Shown: piece after piece, positions 16,167 to 25,458 of the stretch
How positions within the stretch are numbered: position 1 is the first letter of the stretch
Layout: each line of letters opens with the position of its first letter
NCBI RefSeq assembly: GCF_042466685.1
Contig: NZ_CP170448.1
Coordinates: 248,001 to 312,000 of the forward strand
DNA: 64,000 nucleotides
Direction: 5' to 3'
Source of the DNA: Vreelandella sp042466685
Lineage (GTDB): Bacteria; Pseudomonadota; Gammaproteobacteria; Pseudomonadales; Halomonadaceae
The notes under the pieces: model-generated
What the model was told of the DNA's origin: nothing
The model's input: only the letters and a program-made list of their open reading frames with translations
The model's database searches: none
Position numbers and translations under genes: made by a program

Positions 16167-17492
16167 TTACTGGTTGGCAGCTTCAAAGTCACGGAGCAGA
16201 TCATTGCCGCGTTTCACTGCGTCGTCAGCCGCTTCCTGGCCCGATTTGCCACCGGTCATTACGGCTTCCATCTCTTCGGAGATGATGTCGCGAATCTGCA
16301 CGAAGTTACCAAAGCGTAAGCCCTTGGAGTTCTCGGTCGGCTCGTTGAGGGTCATCTGCTTCAGCGAAATATCCGCACCGGGATTCTCATCGTAGTAGCC
16401 CTGCTCTTTGCTCAGATCCCAAGCGGCCTGAGTGATGGGCAGGTAGCCGGTTTGCTGATGCCACTGCGCCTGTACTTCGGGTTGGGAGAGGTACTCGAAG
16501 AAGGCTGCAACGGCTTCGTACTCTTCGTCGCTATGGCCCTGGAGTGCCCACAGGGTGGCGCCACCGATAATTGAGTTTTGCGGTGCGCCGTCTACATCGG
16601 CGTAGTAGGGCTGCATGCCAAAGCCGACTTCAAATTCTGAATTGGCGGCGACATCCGCACGTGAAGCAGAAGAGCCGAAGAAAATCGCGCAGTCCTGGGA
16701 GTAGAACAGCGGCTCTGAGTCGGGGCCAGAACCGGGGCCGCCCCATTTAAACACACCCTCTTCCTGCCAGTCGTGGAGGTTGTCCCAGTGGCGAGCGACC
16801 AGCTCATTGTTGAAGGTAAGCTCGGTTTCCATACCGCCAAAACCGTTTTCCAGCGTACCTAGCGGCACGTTATGCCAAGCGGAGAAGTTTTCCAGCATGA
16901 CCCAGCTCGGCCAGGAGGTGGTAAAGCCACAGCTGGCCGCACCAGCGTCGACGATCTGACGTGAAAAGTCGGCCACTTCTTCCCAGGTTTGCGGCGCTTG
17001 ATCAGGATCCAGGCCCGCTTCCTCAAACATGTCGCGGTTGTAGTACATGATGGGCGTAGAGGAGTTGAACGGGAACGACAGCATGTTGCCGTTGGTGTCG
17101 GTGTAGTAACCCACCACGGCGGGCAGGAAGGCATCGTTATCGAAAGCGCGGCCGTGCTCTTCCATCAGCTCGTACACTGGGTAGATGGCGCCTTTGGCGT
17201 TCATCATGGTGCCGGTGCCGACTTCAAACACCTGCAGAATATGCGGCTGCTCATTGGCGCGGAAGGCGGCGATCGCGCCCGTCATCGTTTCGCTATAGGT
17301 GCCGCGATAGCTGGGGGTAACGTGGTAGTCGTCCTGAGACTCGTTAAAGTCCTGGGTCATCTCTTCGAGAATTTCGCCCAGTTGGCCGCCCATGGCGTGC
17401 CACCAGTTAATCTCTGTTGCCGCCTGAGCAGACAGGCTGAGGCTGGCCGTCGCCACCCCTACGGCAAGCGCGTGCAGTGTGAAACGAGACAT
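16167..17492 (-). CDS. ugpB: sn-Glycerol-3-phosphate-binding protein UgpB
   Basis: 441-residue periplasmic binding protein with a signal peptide to about residue 24 (LSLSAQA|ATEINWW). The mature N-terminus ATEINWWHAMGG and the segments FNESQDDYHVTPSYRGTYSE, TFNGAIAAF-like TGAIAAFRANEQPHILQVFE, FPFNSSTPIMYYN and SIIGGATLWALQG match UgpB and distinguish it from maltose- or general sugar-binding proteins. It captures glycerol-3-phosphate for UgpAEC. First gene of the operon, divergent from argE with 232 bases between. Confidence 0.92.
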   Translation of the reverse strand: MSRFTLHALAVGVATASLSLSAQAATEINWWHAMGGQLGEILEEMTQDFNESQDDYHVTPSYRGTYSETMTGAIAAFRANEQPHILQVFEVGTGTMMNAKGAIYPVYELMEEHGRAFDNDAFLPAVVGYYTDTNGNMLSFPFNSSTPIMYYNRDMFEEAGLDPDQAPQTWEEVADFSRQIVDAGAASCGFTTSWPSWVMLENFSAWHNVPLGTLENGFGGMETELTFNNELVARHWDNLHDWQEEGVFKWGGPGSGPDSEPLFYSQDCAIFFGSSASRADVAANSEFEVGFGMQPYYADVDGAPQNSIIGGATLWALQGHSDEEYEAVAAFFEYLSQPEVQAQWHQQTGYLPITQAAWDLSKEQGYYDENPGADISLKQMTLNEPTENSKGLRFGNFVQIRDIISEEMEAVMTGGKSGQEAADDAVKRGNDLLRDFEAANQ

Positions 17493-17724
17493 ACAGAAGC
17501 TCCTTATGGGCCTGAACTTATTCAGGCGTGCAATGCGTTTATTGAGTTTTTGGATGCACTGAACAGTAAGAAGTGTAGATGACGTTTTGGTGAATGCACG
17601 ATGAACCTGCCGTGACAGTCAACATTACGCTGCCTGTAGACCTGCTGAGTAGGAAAAGGAGTGAGGGCGGTGATAGGGTGATATAAGCTAGGTTGAAATA
17701 AAGAGTCCAACTAACGAGAACAGC

Positions 17725-18888
17725 ATGACTGACGTGACCACGTTGCTGACGAAACTGGTGTCCTTCGATACCACTTCCAGTGAATCCAATTTGGCGCTGA
17801 TTGAGTATGTGGAGGGCTATTTGGCCAAATACGGCGTCAGCGCCGAGCGGGTGATGAGCCCCTGCGGTACCAAAGCCAACCTGATCGCAAGAATTGGCCC
17901 AGAGGCGCCGGGTGGGGTAATGCTTTCCGGGCATACCGATGTGGTGCCGGTGGCGGGGCAGCCCTGGTCGAGTGATCCGTTCACCCTGCGTGATGGCGAT
18001 GACGGTCGCTTATACGGTCGCGGCACCTGCGATATGAAAGGCTTTATCGCCTGCGTGCTGGCTATGGTGCCCGAGTGGGTTGAGGCGCCTCTGCAACAGC
18101 CTATTTATCTCGGCTTCTCTTACGATGAAGAGATTGGCTGCGTGGGGGCGCCGAGCCTGATCAAGCGCTTCTACGAGCACTACTCCACGACGGCTCACGT
18201 TATTGTCGGCGAGCCCACCAGCATGCAGCCGGTAGTGGCGCAGAAAGGCGCAACCAATTTACGCACCACGGTGATTGGCCGGGAAGCCCACAGCAGTCAG
18301 GTCTACCAGGGTACCTCGGCGATTCATGTGGCCGCTCGGCTGGTGACTTTTATTGAGGACACCATGGCTGCGTTGGTGGAAGAGGGGCGTGTCGATGAGG
18401 CGTTTAATGTGCCTCATACCAGCCTACACGTTGGCAAAATAAAAGGCGGTACGGCGATCAATATTATGGCGAGAGAGTGCCAGTTCGAATGGGAGATCCG
18501 CCATCTGCCGACCGATACTTTTGATGAGATTTACGCGCGCTTTGAGGCCTGTTGTGCCCAGCTAAGCGCTGAGCTGCAGGCCAAAGGTAAGCACGTTGAA
18601 ATCATTACCGAGCCCCTTAACGTTACCGTGCCGGGGCTAGCAGATCGCGATAATGATCGGGTGTTGCGTCTGGCCAAAGACCATTTGCCAGCAGGGTGCT
18701 GCGACCACGCGGTGGCCTATGCAACCGAGGCCGGGCAGTTCCAGGGGCAGGGCCTGCAAACCATTATTCTTGGCCCCGGCAGTATTGCCCAGGCACACCA
18801 ACCCGATGAGTATATTGATATTGAGCAGCTTGAAGAGTGCGAGGACTTTCTAATTAAGATGGGTAGGGCGCTGGAACAGCCCGCCTAG
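17725..18888 (+). CDS. argE: Acetylornithine deacetylase (ArgE-type M20 peptidase)
   Basis: 387-residue cytoplasmic metallohydrolase of the M20/ArgE/DapE family. Metal and catalytic positions are visible in LSGHTDVVPVAGQPW, the bridging aspartate in GRGTCDMKGFIA, the catalytic glutamate pair in SYDEEIGCVGA, and late ligand regions VGEPTSMQP and GPGSIAQAHQPDEYI. The TCDMKGF and AHQPDE elements favour acetylornithine deacetylase, which yields ornithine for arginine synthesis. It is monocistronic: divergent from ugpB and ended by a strong terminator. Other N-acyl amino acid hydrolases of the same family cannot be fully excluded. Confidence 0.87.
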   Translation: MTDVTTLLTKLVSFDTTSSESNLALIEYVEGYLAKYGVSAERVMSPCGTKANLIARIGPEAPGGVMLSGHTDVVPVAGQPWSSDPFTLRDGDDGRLYGRGTCDMKGFIACVLAMVPEWVEAPLQQPIYLGFSYDEEIGCVGAPSLIKRFYEHYSTTAHVIVGEPTSMQPVVAQKGATNLRTTVIGREAHSSQVYQGTSAIHVAARLVTFIEDTMAALVEEGRVDEAFNVPHTSLHVGKIKGGTAINIMARECQFEWEIRHLPTDTFDEIYARFEACCAQLSAELQAKGKHVEIITEPLNVTVPGLADRDNDRVLRLAKDHLPAGCCDHAVAYATEAGQFQGQGLQTIILGPGSIAQAHQPDEYIDIEQLEECEDFLIKMGRALEQPA

Positions 18889-18904
18889 CACTCGTGATCG
18901 CAAG

Positions 18905-18940
18905 AAAAATCCCACCCTTTAAAAGGAGTGGGATTTTTTT
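18905..18940 (+). terminator. Intrinsic terminator after argE
   Basis: AAATCCCAC (ending at 18915) pairs with GTGGGATTT (from 18928) and continues as a run of seven T. It starts 17 bases after the argE stop. The A-run on the left makes it potentially bidirectional for the small minus-strand gene ending at 18977. Confidence 0.9.
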
Positions 18941-18950
18941 ATACCGTGCC

Positions 18951-18978
18951 CATGCATATCAATTCATGCATATCAATT
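18951..18978. repeat. Exact 14-bp tandem duplication at a stop codon
   Basis: CATGCATATCAATT occurs twice head-to-tail (18951-18964, 18965-18978). The second copy overlaps two bases of the stop codon of the minus-strand gene 18977-19288, so the duplication begins at the stop and extends into the 3' untranslated region. Confidence 0.9.
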
Positions 18979-19288
18979 AATGCTGAGGATGTTGTTCAAA
19001 CAGCTCAGCTTTGGCATGGCGCATCACATCTTCGCACGCCTGCTGTTGGGCTAACTGCGTTAGCAGGCGTTGAGTCACTTCGAAGCCCTTGCCTAAGCAA
19101 GTATCGACTTCCTGTTGGCTAACCGCTGGCGTCACTCGGTAATCGATTTTAACCGTGCGCCCACCACCTTCCAGCCGATCCGCAACTCCCCTGAGTCGCC
19201 ACGCGATTCTCTCTTTCCAAGTTGCTGATTCTTCCGCGCCTTCGTTTACGCTAAACGTGCACTGCCATTCCGGTTTAAAGACCTTCAT
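18977..19288 (-). CDS. Hypothetical protein (103 aa)
   Basis: Start MKVFKPEWQCTFSV at 19288 is supported by a strong GGAGG-containing leader; the longer frame to 19399 lacks such a site. The protein is soluble, begins with a short beta-like stretch, then KERIAWRLRGVADRLEGGGRTVKIDYRV, and ends in a helical, glutamine-rich part (QRLLTQLAQQQACEDVMRHA). I do not recognise a family. It stands alone on the minus strand, facing argE. Confidence 0.7.
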   Translation of the reverse strand: MKVFKPEWQCTFSVNEGAEESATWKERIAWRLRGVADRLEGGGRTVKIDYRVTPAVSQQEVDTCLGKGFEVTQRLLTQLAQQQACEDVMRHAKAELFEQHPQH

Positions 19289-19473
19289 AGGAGAACCTCC
19301 AAAAATTTTGGAAAGAATGATCAATCGTGATTCGTACCCCATCGTCTGAATGTATTGCCCTACCACTATATACCTAACACCGCACAAATATCGAAACAAT
19401 AGTCATACACGCCGGGGGACGCGCATAGGACGTATCGGTTAGGCTATAAAAGATGTGACTAACGAGCTTGTTT

Positions 19474-19947
19474 ATGACCCCTAAGACTGACCTAAGTTGC
19501 CCCTGTGGTAGCCATTTAACGCTTGAACAATGCTGTGGCCGCTATCATCAAGGCGAACTTGCGCCTACCCCTGAAGCCTTGATGCGCTCTCGCTATGTGG
19601 CTTTTGTGTTAGGGCGCAGCGACTATCTGTTGGCGACATGGCACCCCTCTACCCGACCTGCAGAGCTTGCGCCTGATCCTGACGCTGAGTGGAAGTCGCT
19701 ATCTATCGTCTCCGCAGAACCGCCGCTCGATACTATCGGTTACGTGCATTTTCGTGCCTTTTTTTATGAAAGGGGGCGAGTGCAAAAAGGGTGGCATGTA
19801 TTAGAAGAGGCCTCCCATTTCGTTAAAGAGCAGCAACGCTGGTGGTATATAGACGGAACACCCTCGCTTACACGCTTAAAACCACGCCGCAACGACCCGT
19901 GCTTATGTGGTAGCGGGCGCAAATTAAAGGTATGTTGCGGTGAGTAG
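19474..19947 (+). CDS. YchJ/UPF0225 family SEC-C motif protein
   Basis: 157-residue protein with zinc-binding SEC-C cysteine motifs at both ends: CPCGSHLTLEQCCGRYHQG at the start and NDPCLCGSGRKLKVCCGE at the end. The middle (ALMRSRYVAFVLGRSDYLLATWHPS) is the YchJ/NTF2-like core. Function unknown; SEC-C motifs bind zinc and mediate protein contacts as in SecA. I use the ATG at 19474; an in-frame TTG two codons earlier is possible. The last eight bases overlap the GTG start of the GIY-YIG gene. Confidence 0.88.
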   Translation: MTPKTDLSCPCGSHLTLEQCCGRYHQGELAPTPEALMRSRYVAFVLGRSDYLLATWHPSTRPAELAPDPDAEWKSLSIVSAEPPLDTIGYVHFRAFFYERGRVQKGWHVLEEASHFVKEQQRWWYIDGTPSLTRLKPRRNDPCLCGSGRKLKVCCGE

Positions 19948-20239
19948 TGGCATCGTTCAGCCTCAGGAAGCCGAACCGCAATGGTATCTCTATTTGCTGG
20001 AGTGTCAGCGCGGCACCTATACGGGCATTACCAATAATCTGGCAAAGCGCTATCAAGCGCACTGCACCGGCAAAGGGGCGCGCTATACCCGTGCAAATCC
20101 ACCTGTTGCGCTGCTGGGTGCTGAACCGTTTAATGACCGCGCGGCCGCAAGCCGAGCTGAATATCAGTTAAAGCAACAAACGCCAAGTCAAAAGCGCCGC
20201 TGGGCCAAGCAGTGGCCTGTTCAGTTAGATGCCGATTAA
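19940..20239 (+). CDS. GIY-YIG nuclease-family protein (YhbQ type)
   Basis: 99-residue single-domain GIY-YIG protein. The motif appears as WYLYLLECQRGTYTGITNNLAKRYQAH, with the conserved arginine in that stretch, GKGARYTR, and the glutamate in ASRAEYQLKQ. These small proteins resemble the UvrC nuclease domain and YhbQ, which acts on DNA; cellular role is unclear. Start is a GTG overlapping the ychJ-type gene by eight bases, and the HDAC-like gene follows after nine bases, so the three probably form one transcript. Confidence 0.85.
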   Translation: MSSGIVQPQEAEPQWYLYLLECQRGTYTGITNNLAKRYQAHCTGKGARYTRANPPVALLGAEPFNDRAAASRAEYQLKQQTPSQKRRWAKQWPVQLDAD

Positions 20240-20248
20240 GGAGCCCAC

Positions 20249-21277
20249 ATGCTGACGTTTTACTCAGAGAATAGCCGTTTGCGCCAAGCGCGCACGGAGT
20301 TGCATGACGGCGCATTGGTAACCCCGTTTGAGTGTCCTGAACGGCTGGATCTAGTGCTTAAGCATCTTCGCCAGTCTGGGCTTGGCGATATACGTACCCC
20401 TAGCGCTTATGGGTTAGACCCGGTGCTGGCGGTGCATGACAAAGAGTACGTGACGTTTTTAGCCAACTGCTGGAAAGAGTGGGGCGCCGCCGGGCATAAA
20501 GGTGAGGCTATTCCCAATATTTGGCCAGCGCGAAGCATGCGTGGTGACCGCATTCCCCGCTCTATCAGCGGCCAGCTAGGTTACTACGCCTTGGCGGCGG
20601 AAACCTCGATCTCAGAGGGCACCTTTGAAGCCGCCATGGCGAGTAAAGATGTGGCGTTAGGCGCGGTAGAGCATACCCTGCAAACCGGTGAACCCAGTTT
20701 TGGGCTGTGTCGGCCGCCGGGCCACCACGCGGCCTATGATCAGTTTGGCGGGTACTGCTTCTTCAATAATGCCGCCATTGCCGCGCAGAGAGCGTTGGAT
20801 GCAGGCAAACGCCGGGTCGCCATTCTTGATGTCGATTTCCACCACGGCAATGGCACTCAGCAAATCTTCTATCAGCGTGACGATGTGCTGTTTATCTCGC
20901 TGCATGGCGACCCTGAAGTCACCTTTCCCTACTATTTGGGCTACGCTGATGAAAACGGCGAGGGAAAAGGCGAGGGCTTTAACGTCAACTACCCATTGCC
21001 CCCGGGAACCAGTGTGGCTACTTGGATGGCCACACTTGAACAAGCCTTGGCGCAAATTAAAACCGCGGAGTGTGAGTGTCTCATCGTATCGCTCGGGGTC
21101 GATATCTTTGAGGGTGACCCGATAAGTGCCTTCACTTTTACCAGCGCAGATTTCACCGTGTTAGGTCAACGCCTGGCCCAGGCAGGCCTGCCCTGCGTAT
21201 TTCTGATGGAAGGGGGCTATGCGGTAGACGCAATCGGTGTCAATGTAGTCAACGTGTTACAAGGTTTTGAACAGTAG
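20249..21277 (+). CDS. Histone deacetylase-family amidohydrolase (acetylpolyamine amidohydrolase-like)
   Basis: 342-residue zinc amidohydrolase. The active site is intact: LCRPPGHHAAYD (tandem histidines), AILDVDFHHGNGTQQIF (zinc Asp/His), GVDIFEGDPIS (second zinc Asp) and the closing EGGYAVDAIG. The long insertion before the catalytic core (WPARSMRGDRIPRS) is typical of bacterial acetylpolyamine amidohydrolases, which deacetylate small polyamines rather than histones. A good site (AAGGAG) precedes the ATG. Substrate is inferred from family resemblance. Confidence 0.87.
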   Translation: MLTFYSENSRLRQARTELHDGALVTPFECPERLDLVLKHLRQSGLGDIRTPSAYGLDPVLAVHDKEYVTFLANCWKEWGAAGHKGEAIPNIWPARSMRGDRIPRSISGQLGYYALAAETSISEGTFEAAMASKDVALGAVEHTLQTGEPSFGLCRPPGHHAAYDQFGGYCFFNNAAIAAQRALDAGKRRVAILDVDFHHGNGTQQIFYQRDDVLFISLHGDPEVTFPYYLGYADENGEGKGEGFNVNYPLPPGTSVATWMATLEQALAQIKTAECECLIVSLGVDIFEGDPISAFTFTSADFTVLGQRLAQAGLPCVFLMEGGYAVDAIGVNVVNVLQGFEQ

Positions 21278-21361
21278 GCATTAAAGGACACAGGTTAACC
21301 GTGACAGCGGCCCCTAAATCGGGCAGGCTAATGCCCTTTCAACGGGGCAGGGAGCTCAAGC

Positions 21362-21697
21362 GTGGCAGTGTATGGTGGAATTCAGGCACATGAACTGGAG
21401 CGTTGGCTTAATGCGTTAACCAACGCCGCCTATGATAGACGCTGCCCGCTGGTAAAAGTGCACGGTGGCAATGCCCGTGCGCGTACTGCCCGGCAGAACT
21501 TATTACTCCTCGCCCACGACTATCGCAGCGGTCAGCTCACCCGCGAAGAGTGCGCTTCAGACCTCGGTCACTGGTGCCAATCCTACCTTTCTGAAGCAGA
21601 GTGGTACGTGCTGGTTGGCACCCGCCAAGCCCCTTCCCATCCGCAAAGCGAAGAGGAGCGAAGCCTTGCCGTGCTTAAGCAGCATCGGGTGGGGTGA
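21362..21697 (+). CDS. Hypothetical protein (111 aa)
   Basis: GTG start at 21362 with GGGAGCTC upstream (a second GTG two codons later is possible). The soluble protein reads ELERWLNALTNAAYDRRCPL, KVHGGNARARTARQNLLLLA and REECASDLGHWCQSYLSEAEWY; three cysteines are spread over it. No family is recognised. It follows the HDAC-like gene by 84 bases and precedes a clear intrinsic terminator, so it probably closes the ychJ-type transcript. Confidence 0.65.
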   Translation: MAVYGGIQAHELERWLNALTNAAYDRRCPLVKVHGGNARARTARQNLLLLAHDYRSGQLTREECASDLGHWCQSYLSEAEWYVLVGTRQAPSHPQSEEERSLAVLKQHRVG

Positions 21698-21724
21698 GGC
21701 CGCCAATTAACCTACATGTGACCA

Positions 21725-21751
21725 AAAGCTCCTGCGACGGGGCTTTTTTTT
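21725..21751 (+). terminator. Intrinsic terminator
   Basis: AAAGCTCC / GGGGCTTT (one G-T pair) around a TGCGAC loop, then a run of eight T. It closes the 19.5-21.7 kb gene group. Confidence 0.88.
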
Positions 21752-21830
21752 GTGCGCGATAAGTACGTTTTTTTGCCGTTAGCCGTTTTTTTAATGGCAG
21801 CAGCATCAGTGGGTGCCTAACAGGGATGTG

Positions 21831-21860
21831 TTGACAAAAGCTTAGCAAGATGAGTAATTT
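21831..21860 (+). promoter_or_regulatory. Possible sigma-70 promoter of the peptide transporter operon
   Basis: A perfect TTGACA (21831-21836) is followed after 18 bases by TAATTT (21855-21860). The -35 is consensus but the -10 is weak, so only the location relative to the GTG at 21929 gives support. Confidence 0.3.
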
Positions 21861-21928
21861 GAAACGATATGTCTACTCGACTAACGTTTTATAAACACGC
21901 TATATAAGGGCAGGGGGCAATACATCTT

Positions 21929-23785
21929 GTGACCACTACTCCAGCGCTATCGGTTCGCTCCTTGGGCGTGAATTTTGGCTCCAATCAGGTTGTTAAGAAT
22001 CTGAGTTTTGATGTTTATTCCGGTAAAACGACGGCAATCGTTGGCGAATCTGGCTCGGGTAAATCGGTAACTTCACTGGCTATTATGCGCTTGGTGGAGT
22101 ACATGAACGCTGAGATTACCAGTGGCACCATCACTTTCCACAGTGAGTCCAAGGGCTCGCCACCACAAGATCTTACCCAGCTTTCGGATAAGGCGATGCG
22201 TAAGATACGTGGCAAAGAGATTGCCATGATTTTCCAGGAGCCAATGACGTCGCTGAATCCGGTTTACACCATTGGCGATCAGATTACCGAAGTGCTGGTA
22301 TTGCATGAAAAGCTTTCGAAAGAGTCTGCCCGTGCGGAAGCAGTAAAACTGTTGAAGCTGGTGCGGCTGGCCGATGCCGAAGCGCTATTAAAACGCTACC
22401 CTCACCAGCTATCCGGCGGCATGCGTCAACGAGTGATGATAGCCATGGCGCTGGCCTGTCGGCCTAAAGTGTTGGTAGCGGATGAGCCCACCACCGCACT
22501 GGACGTCACTATTCAAGCGCAGATTCTTACCATTATGCGCGACTTGCAGCAGGAGCTAGGCATGGCCGTTATCTTCATCACCCACGATATGGGGGTGGTG
22601 GCGGAGATGGCCGATCAGGTAGTGGTCATGCGTCATGGCGAGAAGGTCGAGGAAGGCTCTGTGGAGGAGATTTTCGCCCGCCCCCAGCACCCCTATACCC
22701 AAGCACTGTTAGCAGCGGTGCCTAAACTTGGCAGCATGCAGGGCGAAGCCCTCCCACGCATGGATCCATTAGTGGTGCTGGAGGGGAACGTTGCGCGCAC
22801 CCTGGGTGAAAGTCGTCAGCAGGATACCGCGAGAACCGATGCAGCCCCTGTGGTAGAGATAGAAAACTTAGTCACTCGTTTTGATATTCGTAAAGGCTTC
22901 TTTGGTGGGATTAGCCATCGCGTCCATGCGGTCGAAAATGTCAGCTTTGCTATTTTTCCGGGGGAGACGTTAGCACTGGTAGGGGAGTCGGGTTCCGGCA
23001 AGTCGACCATTGGGCGCACCATTCAACAGTTGCAGGAAAGCACCAGTGGCACGATACGCTTTGGTGGCAAGGCCGTGGCCGATATGTCCCGGGCAGAAAA
23101 AATGCGCCTGCGCCAAGAAGTGCAGTACATTTTTCAAGACCCGTTTGCCTCCTTGGATCCCCGCAAAACCGTAGGCTTTTCGATAGCCGAGCCCATCCGT
23201 ACGCACGGTTTATTGCACGGTACTAAAGCGATTCGCCAGCGGGTAGACCAGTTACTGGAACGCGTTGGTTTGAGTGCTGACCAAGCCGAGCGCTATCCCC
23301 ATGAGTTTTCCGGTGGACAGCGCCAACGAATCTGTATCGCCCGCGCCTTGGCCTCCAAGCCTAAGTTGATCATTGCTGATGAGGCGCTATCCGCCCTCGA
23401 TGTTTCTATTCAGGCGCAGATCATTCATCTGCTCATGGAGTTGCAGCAAGACGAAGGCTTAGCCTATCTGTTCATTAGCCACGATATGGCGGTGGTGGAA
23501 AAAATGAGTCACCGCGTGGCGGTACTGCACCTTGGCCAAGTCGTTGAGCTAGGCGAGCGTCGGGCGGTGTTTGATTCGCCTCAGCACTCCTACACCCGCA
23601 AGCTCTTAAGCGCTGTGCCAGTGGCCGACCCGGCTCAGCGGCGGGAGCGGGTGTTGCTGCAGGGCGATATTCTTAGTCCCATCCGTAAAGTCGGTGATGA
23701 GCCAGAACATTGGCCATTAGTGCAGGTGGCTACCGGCCATTTCGTTGCCCAGGAAGTAGGCCGCGCCGAGCGTTTGGCGTCATAG
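21929..23785 (+). CDS. Peptide ABC transporter ATPase, two ATPase halves fused (DppD-DppF type)
   Basis: 618-residue protein with two complete ABC domains. Each half has a Walker A (VGESGSGKS), a signature (LSGGMRQRVMIAMA; FSGGQRQRICIARA) and a Walker B (VLVADEPTTALD; LIIADEALSALD). The C-terminal oligopeptide/dipeptide-type extension after the first half (ARPQHPYTQALLAAVP) shows that it serves the peptide/nickel-class of importers. It is the fused, GsiA-like form. Start is GTG at 21929. It leads an operon with a binding protein, two permeases and a carboxypeptidase. Confidence 0.9.
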   Translation: MTTTPALSVRSLGVNFGSNQVVKNLSFDVYSGKTTAIVGESGSGKSVTSLAIMRLVEYMNAEITSGTITFHSESKGSPPQDLTQLSDKAMRKIRGKEIAMIFQEPMTSLNPVYTIGDQITEVLVLHEKLSKESARAEAVKLLKLVRLADAEALLKRYPHQLSGGMRQRVMIAMALACRPKVLVADEPTTALDVTIQAQILTIMRDLQQELGMAVIFITHDMGVVAEMADQVVVMRHGEKVEEGSVEEIFARPQHPYTQALLAAVPKLGSMQGEALPRMDPLVVLEGNVARTLGESRQQDTARTDAAPVVEIENLVTRFDIRKGFFGGISHRVHAVENVSFAIFPGETLALVGESGSGKSTIGRTIQQLQESTSGTIRFGGKAVADMSRAEKMRLRQEVQYIFQDPFASLDPRKTVGFSIAEPIRTHGLLHGTKAIRQRVDQLLERVGLSADQAERYPHEFSGGQRQRICIARALASKPKLIIADEALSALDVSIQAQIIHLLMELQQDEGLAYLFISHDMAVVEKMSHRVAVLHLGQVVELGERRAVFDSPQHSYTRKLLSAVPVADPAQRRERVLLQGDILSPIRKVGDEPEHWPLVQVATGHFVAQEVGRAERLAS

Positions 23786-23835
23786 TAAGTTTCCTGATGG
23801 TACAAAAGCTGTGAGACAACAACAGGAGTAATTCC

Positions 23836-25365
23836 ATGAAGAAAAATAAACGCGTTCTCAATGGCGCCATCGCCGGTATGGCACTGAGCGTTGCCTTCTC
23901 TGCCTCTGCACAGGCTGGCTCATTAACGATTGCTTCGCCGCAAGATCCCGGTAGTTGGGATCCCATTGATACTTTTTTGGTCAACTGGGCATCGGTCGCC
24001 ACCAATATTTTCGATGGTTTGACCTATCGAGGCCCTGATTTAGAGCTGGTGCCCGGCCTTGCCACCGAATGGGAAGAGCTGGATGACGGTACCCGTATCC
24101 GTTTCACTCTGCGTGAAGGCGTCACCTTCCATAACGGCGAGCCCTTCAATGCGGAAGCGGTAAAGTTCACTTTTGACCGTCTGCTGGGTGATGAAGGCGC
24201 CCAAGGCCCCCAGCGCTCCAATTATACGGCGATTGAAAGCGTGGAAGTGATCGATGACTATACGGTCGATTTTCACCTCAGTGAACCCGACCCGGTATTG
24301 CTTACCAAGCTGGCGGGCTACGGCGCCATGATTGTGCCACCGGAGTATCTAGCTGAGCATGGCGATGACCACTTCAATAATCATCCGGTAGGCACTGGGC
24401 CCTTCAAGGTGGTGGAGTATAATCCTCGTGAGGACGTGCAGTTAGAGGCCTTTGCTGATCACTGGGGCGGCGCGCCGAAACTTGACGAGGTGACCTACCG
24501 CTTTATCTCTGAACCTTCCACTGCCGTGGCTGAGCTGCAGGCTGGGCGAGTCGATATTGTTATTCCGCCGACGATTCCGATTGGCATGATCGACACGATC
24601 AATAACCACGATGGGGCCAGCATCGTCAGCGTGGCTTCGCCAACGGTGGAAGCGATTCGTTTCAACACTCAATCAGGTATTACTGCCGACGAACGCGTGC
24701 GCAAAGCCATGATCATGGCGGTGGATCGCCAGGCGATTATCGACGCCATCCTGGCGGGTGAGGGGGAAATGATCGCCAGCTTCCAGGGCGCTCAGTCCTT
24801 CGGTAACGACCCTGATATGGAGCCCCTGCCGTACGATCCGCAGCAGGCTCGCCAACTGCTGGATGAAGCGGGTGTTGAGCAAGGCGCAACGGTGCAGATA
24901 GATGTGCGCGGTAACGACGCCACCTTTGGTGAAGTTGCCCAGGTAGTGGCGTCTTACCTACAAGGGGTGGGCATTACCGCCTCTATTCAGCCTTATGAAA
25001 CCAATGTGCTGCTTAACGACATTATTCCGGCAGGCCGTACTGGGGAGATGTTCCAGCAGAAATGGGGCGGCTGGACGTTCGATTTCGACAATACCGCCTA
25101 CCTGATGTACCACACTGGCGAACGCTGGAATCCTTATGACAGCGACGCTGAGTTAGATGAAATGCTTGAAGCCCAGCGCAGTATTACCGATCAGGATGAG
25201 CGTGAGGAACTGCTCCAGGCTATTGCGCGCTACACCCAGGAGCGGGCCTTGGAAATGCCGCTCTATAGTATCAATGCCCTTTACGGTGTCAGTGACCGGG
25301 TGGAGAATTTTGAACCTGCTCCGGATAACCGTATGCGTTTGACCGACGTGGACGTTGCTGACTAA
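23836..25365 (+). CDS. Peptide ABC transporter substrate-binding protein
   Basis: 509-residue periplasmic binding protein of the DppA/OppA class (SBP family 5). Signal peptide to about residue 27 (FSASAQA|GSLTIAS). Diagnostic parts include SQDPGSWDP-like PQDPGSWDPID, NIFDGLTYRG, LREGVTFHNGEPFNAEAVKFT and YNPREDVQLEAF. It binds short peptides or related compounds; the presence of the M14 peptidase in the same run suggests peptides. GGAG lies upstream of the ATG. A strong hairpin follows its stop. Confidence 0.9.
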   Translation: MKKNKRVLNGAIAGMALSVAFSASAQAGSLTIASPQDPGSWDPIDTFLVNWASVATNIFDGLTYRGPDLELVPGLATEWEELDDGTRIRFTLREGVTFHNGEPFNAEAVKFTFDRLLGDEGAQGPQRSNYTAIESVEVIDDYTVDFHLSEPDPVLLTKLAGYGAMIVPPEYLAEHGDDHFNNHPVGTGPFKVVEYNPREDVQLEAFADHWGGAPKLDEVTYRFISEPSTAVAELQAGRVDIVIPPTIPIGMIDTINNHDGASIVSVASPTVEAIRFNTQSGITADERVRKAMIMAVDRQAIIDAILAGEGEMIASFQGAQSFGNDPDMEPLPYDPQQARQLLDEAGVEQGATVQIDVRGNDATFGEVAQVVASYLQGVGITASIQPYETNVLLNDIIPAGRTGEMFQQKWGGWTFDFDNTAYLMYHTGERWNPYDSDAELDEMLEAQRSITDQDEREELLQAIARYTQERALEMPLYSINALYGVSDRVENFEPAPDNRMRLTDVDVAD

Positions 25366-25377
25366 ACGTAGCGTCAT

Positions 25378-25400
25378 CCGGCCGCTTGAAAGGCGGTCGG
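25378..25400 (+). terminator. Intercistronic hairpin after the peptide-binding-protein gene
   Basis: CCGGCCGCT pairs with GGCGGTCGG (two G-T pairs) around TGAAA. It is followed by TTCTTCAT rather than a full U-run, so partial termination or 3'-end protection is more likely than full termination. Confidence 0.6.
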
Positions 25401-25458
25401 TTCTTCATACTGACACTTTACAAAAGCTTCATGTAAGCGTTACGGGCTTGGGGACATA

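Noticed and set aside
17612..17618. CTGTCAC half-site (minus strand) upstream of ugpB, as in Pho boxes
   Set aside because: The second half-site at the required distance matches poorly, so a Pho box cannot be supported.
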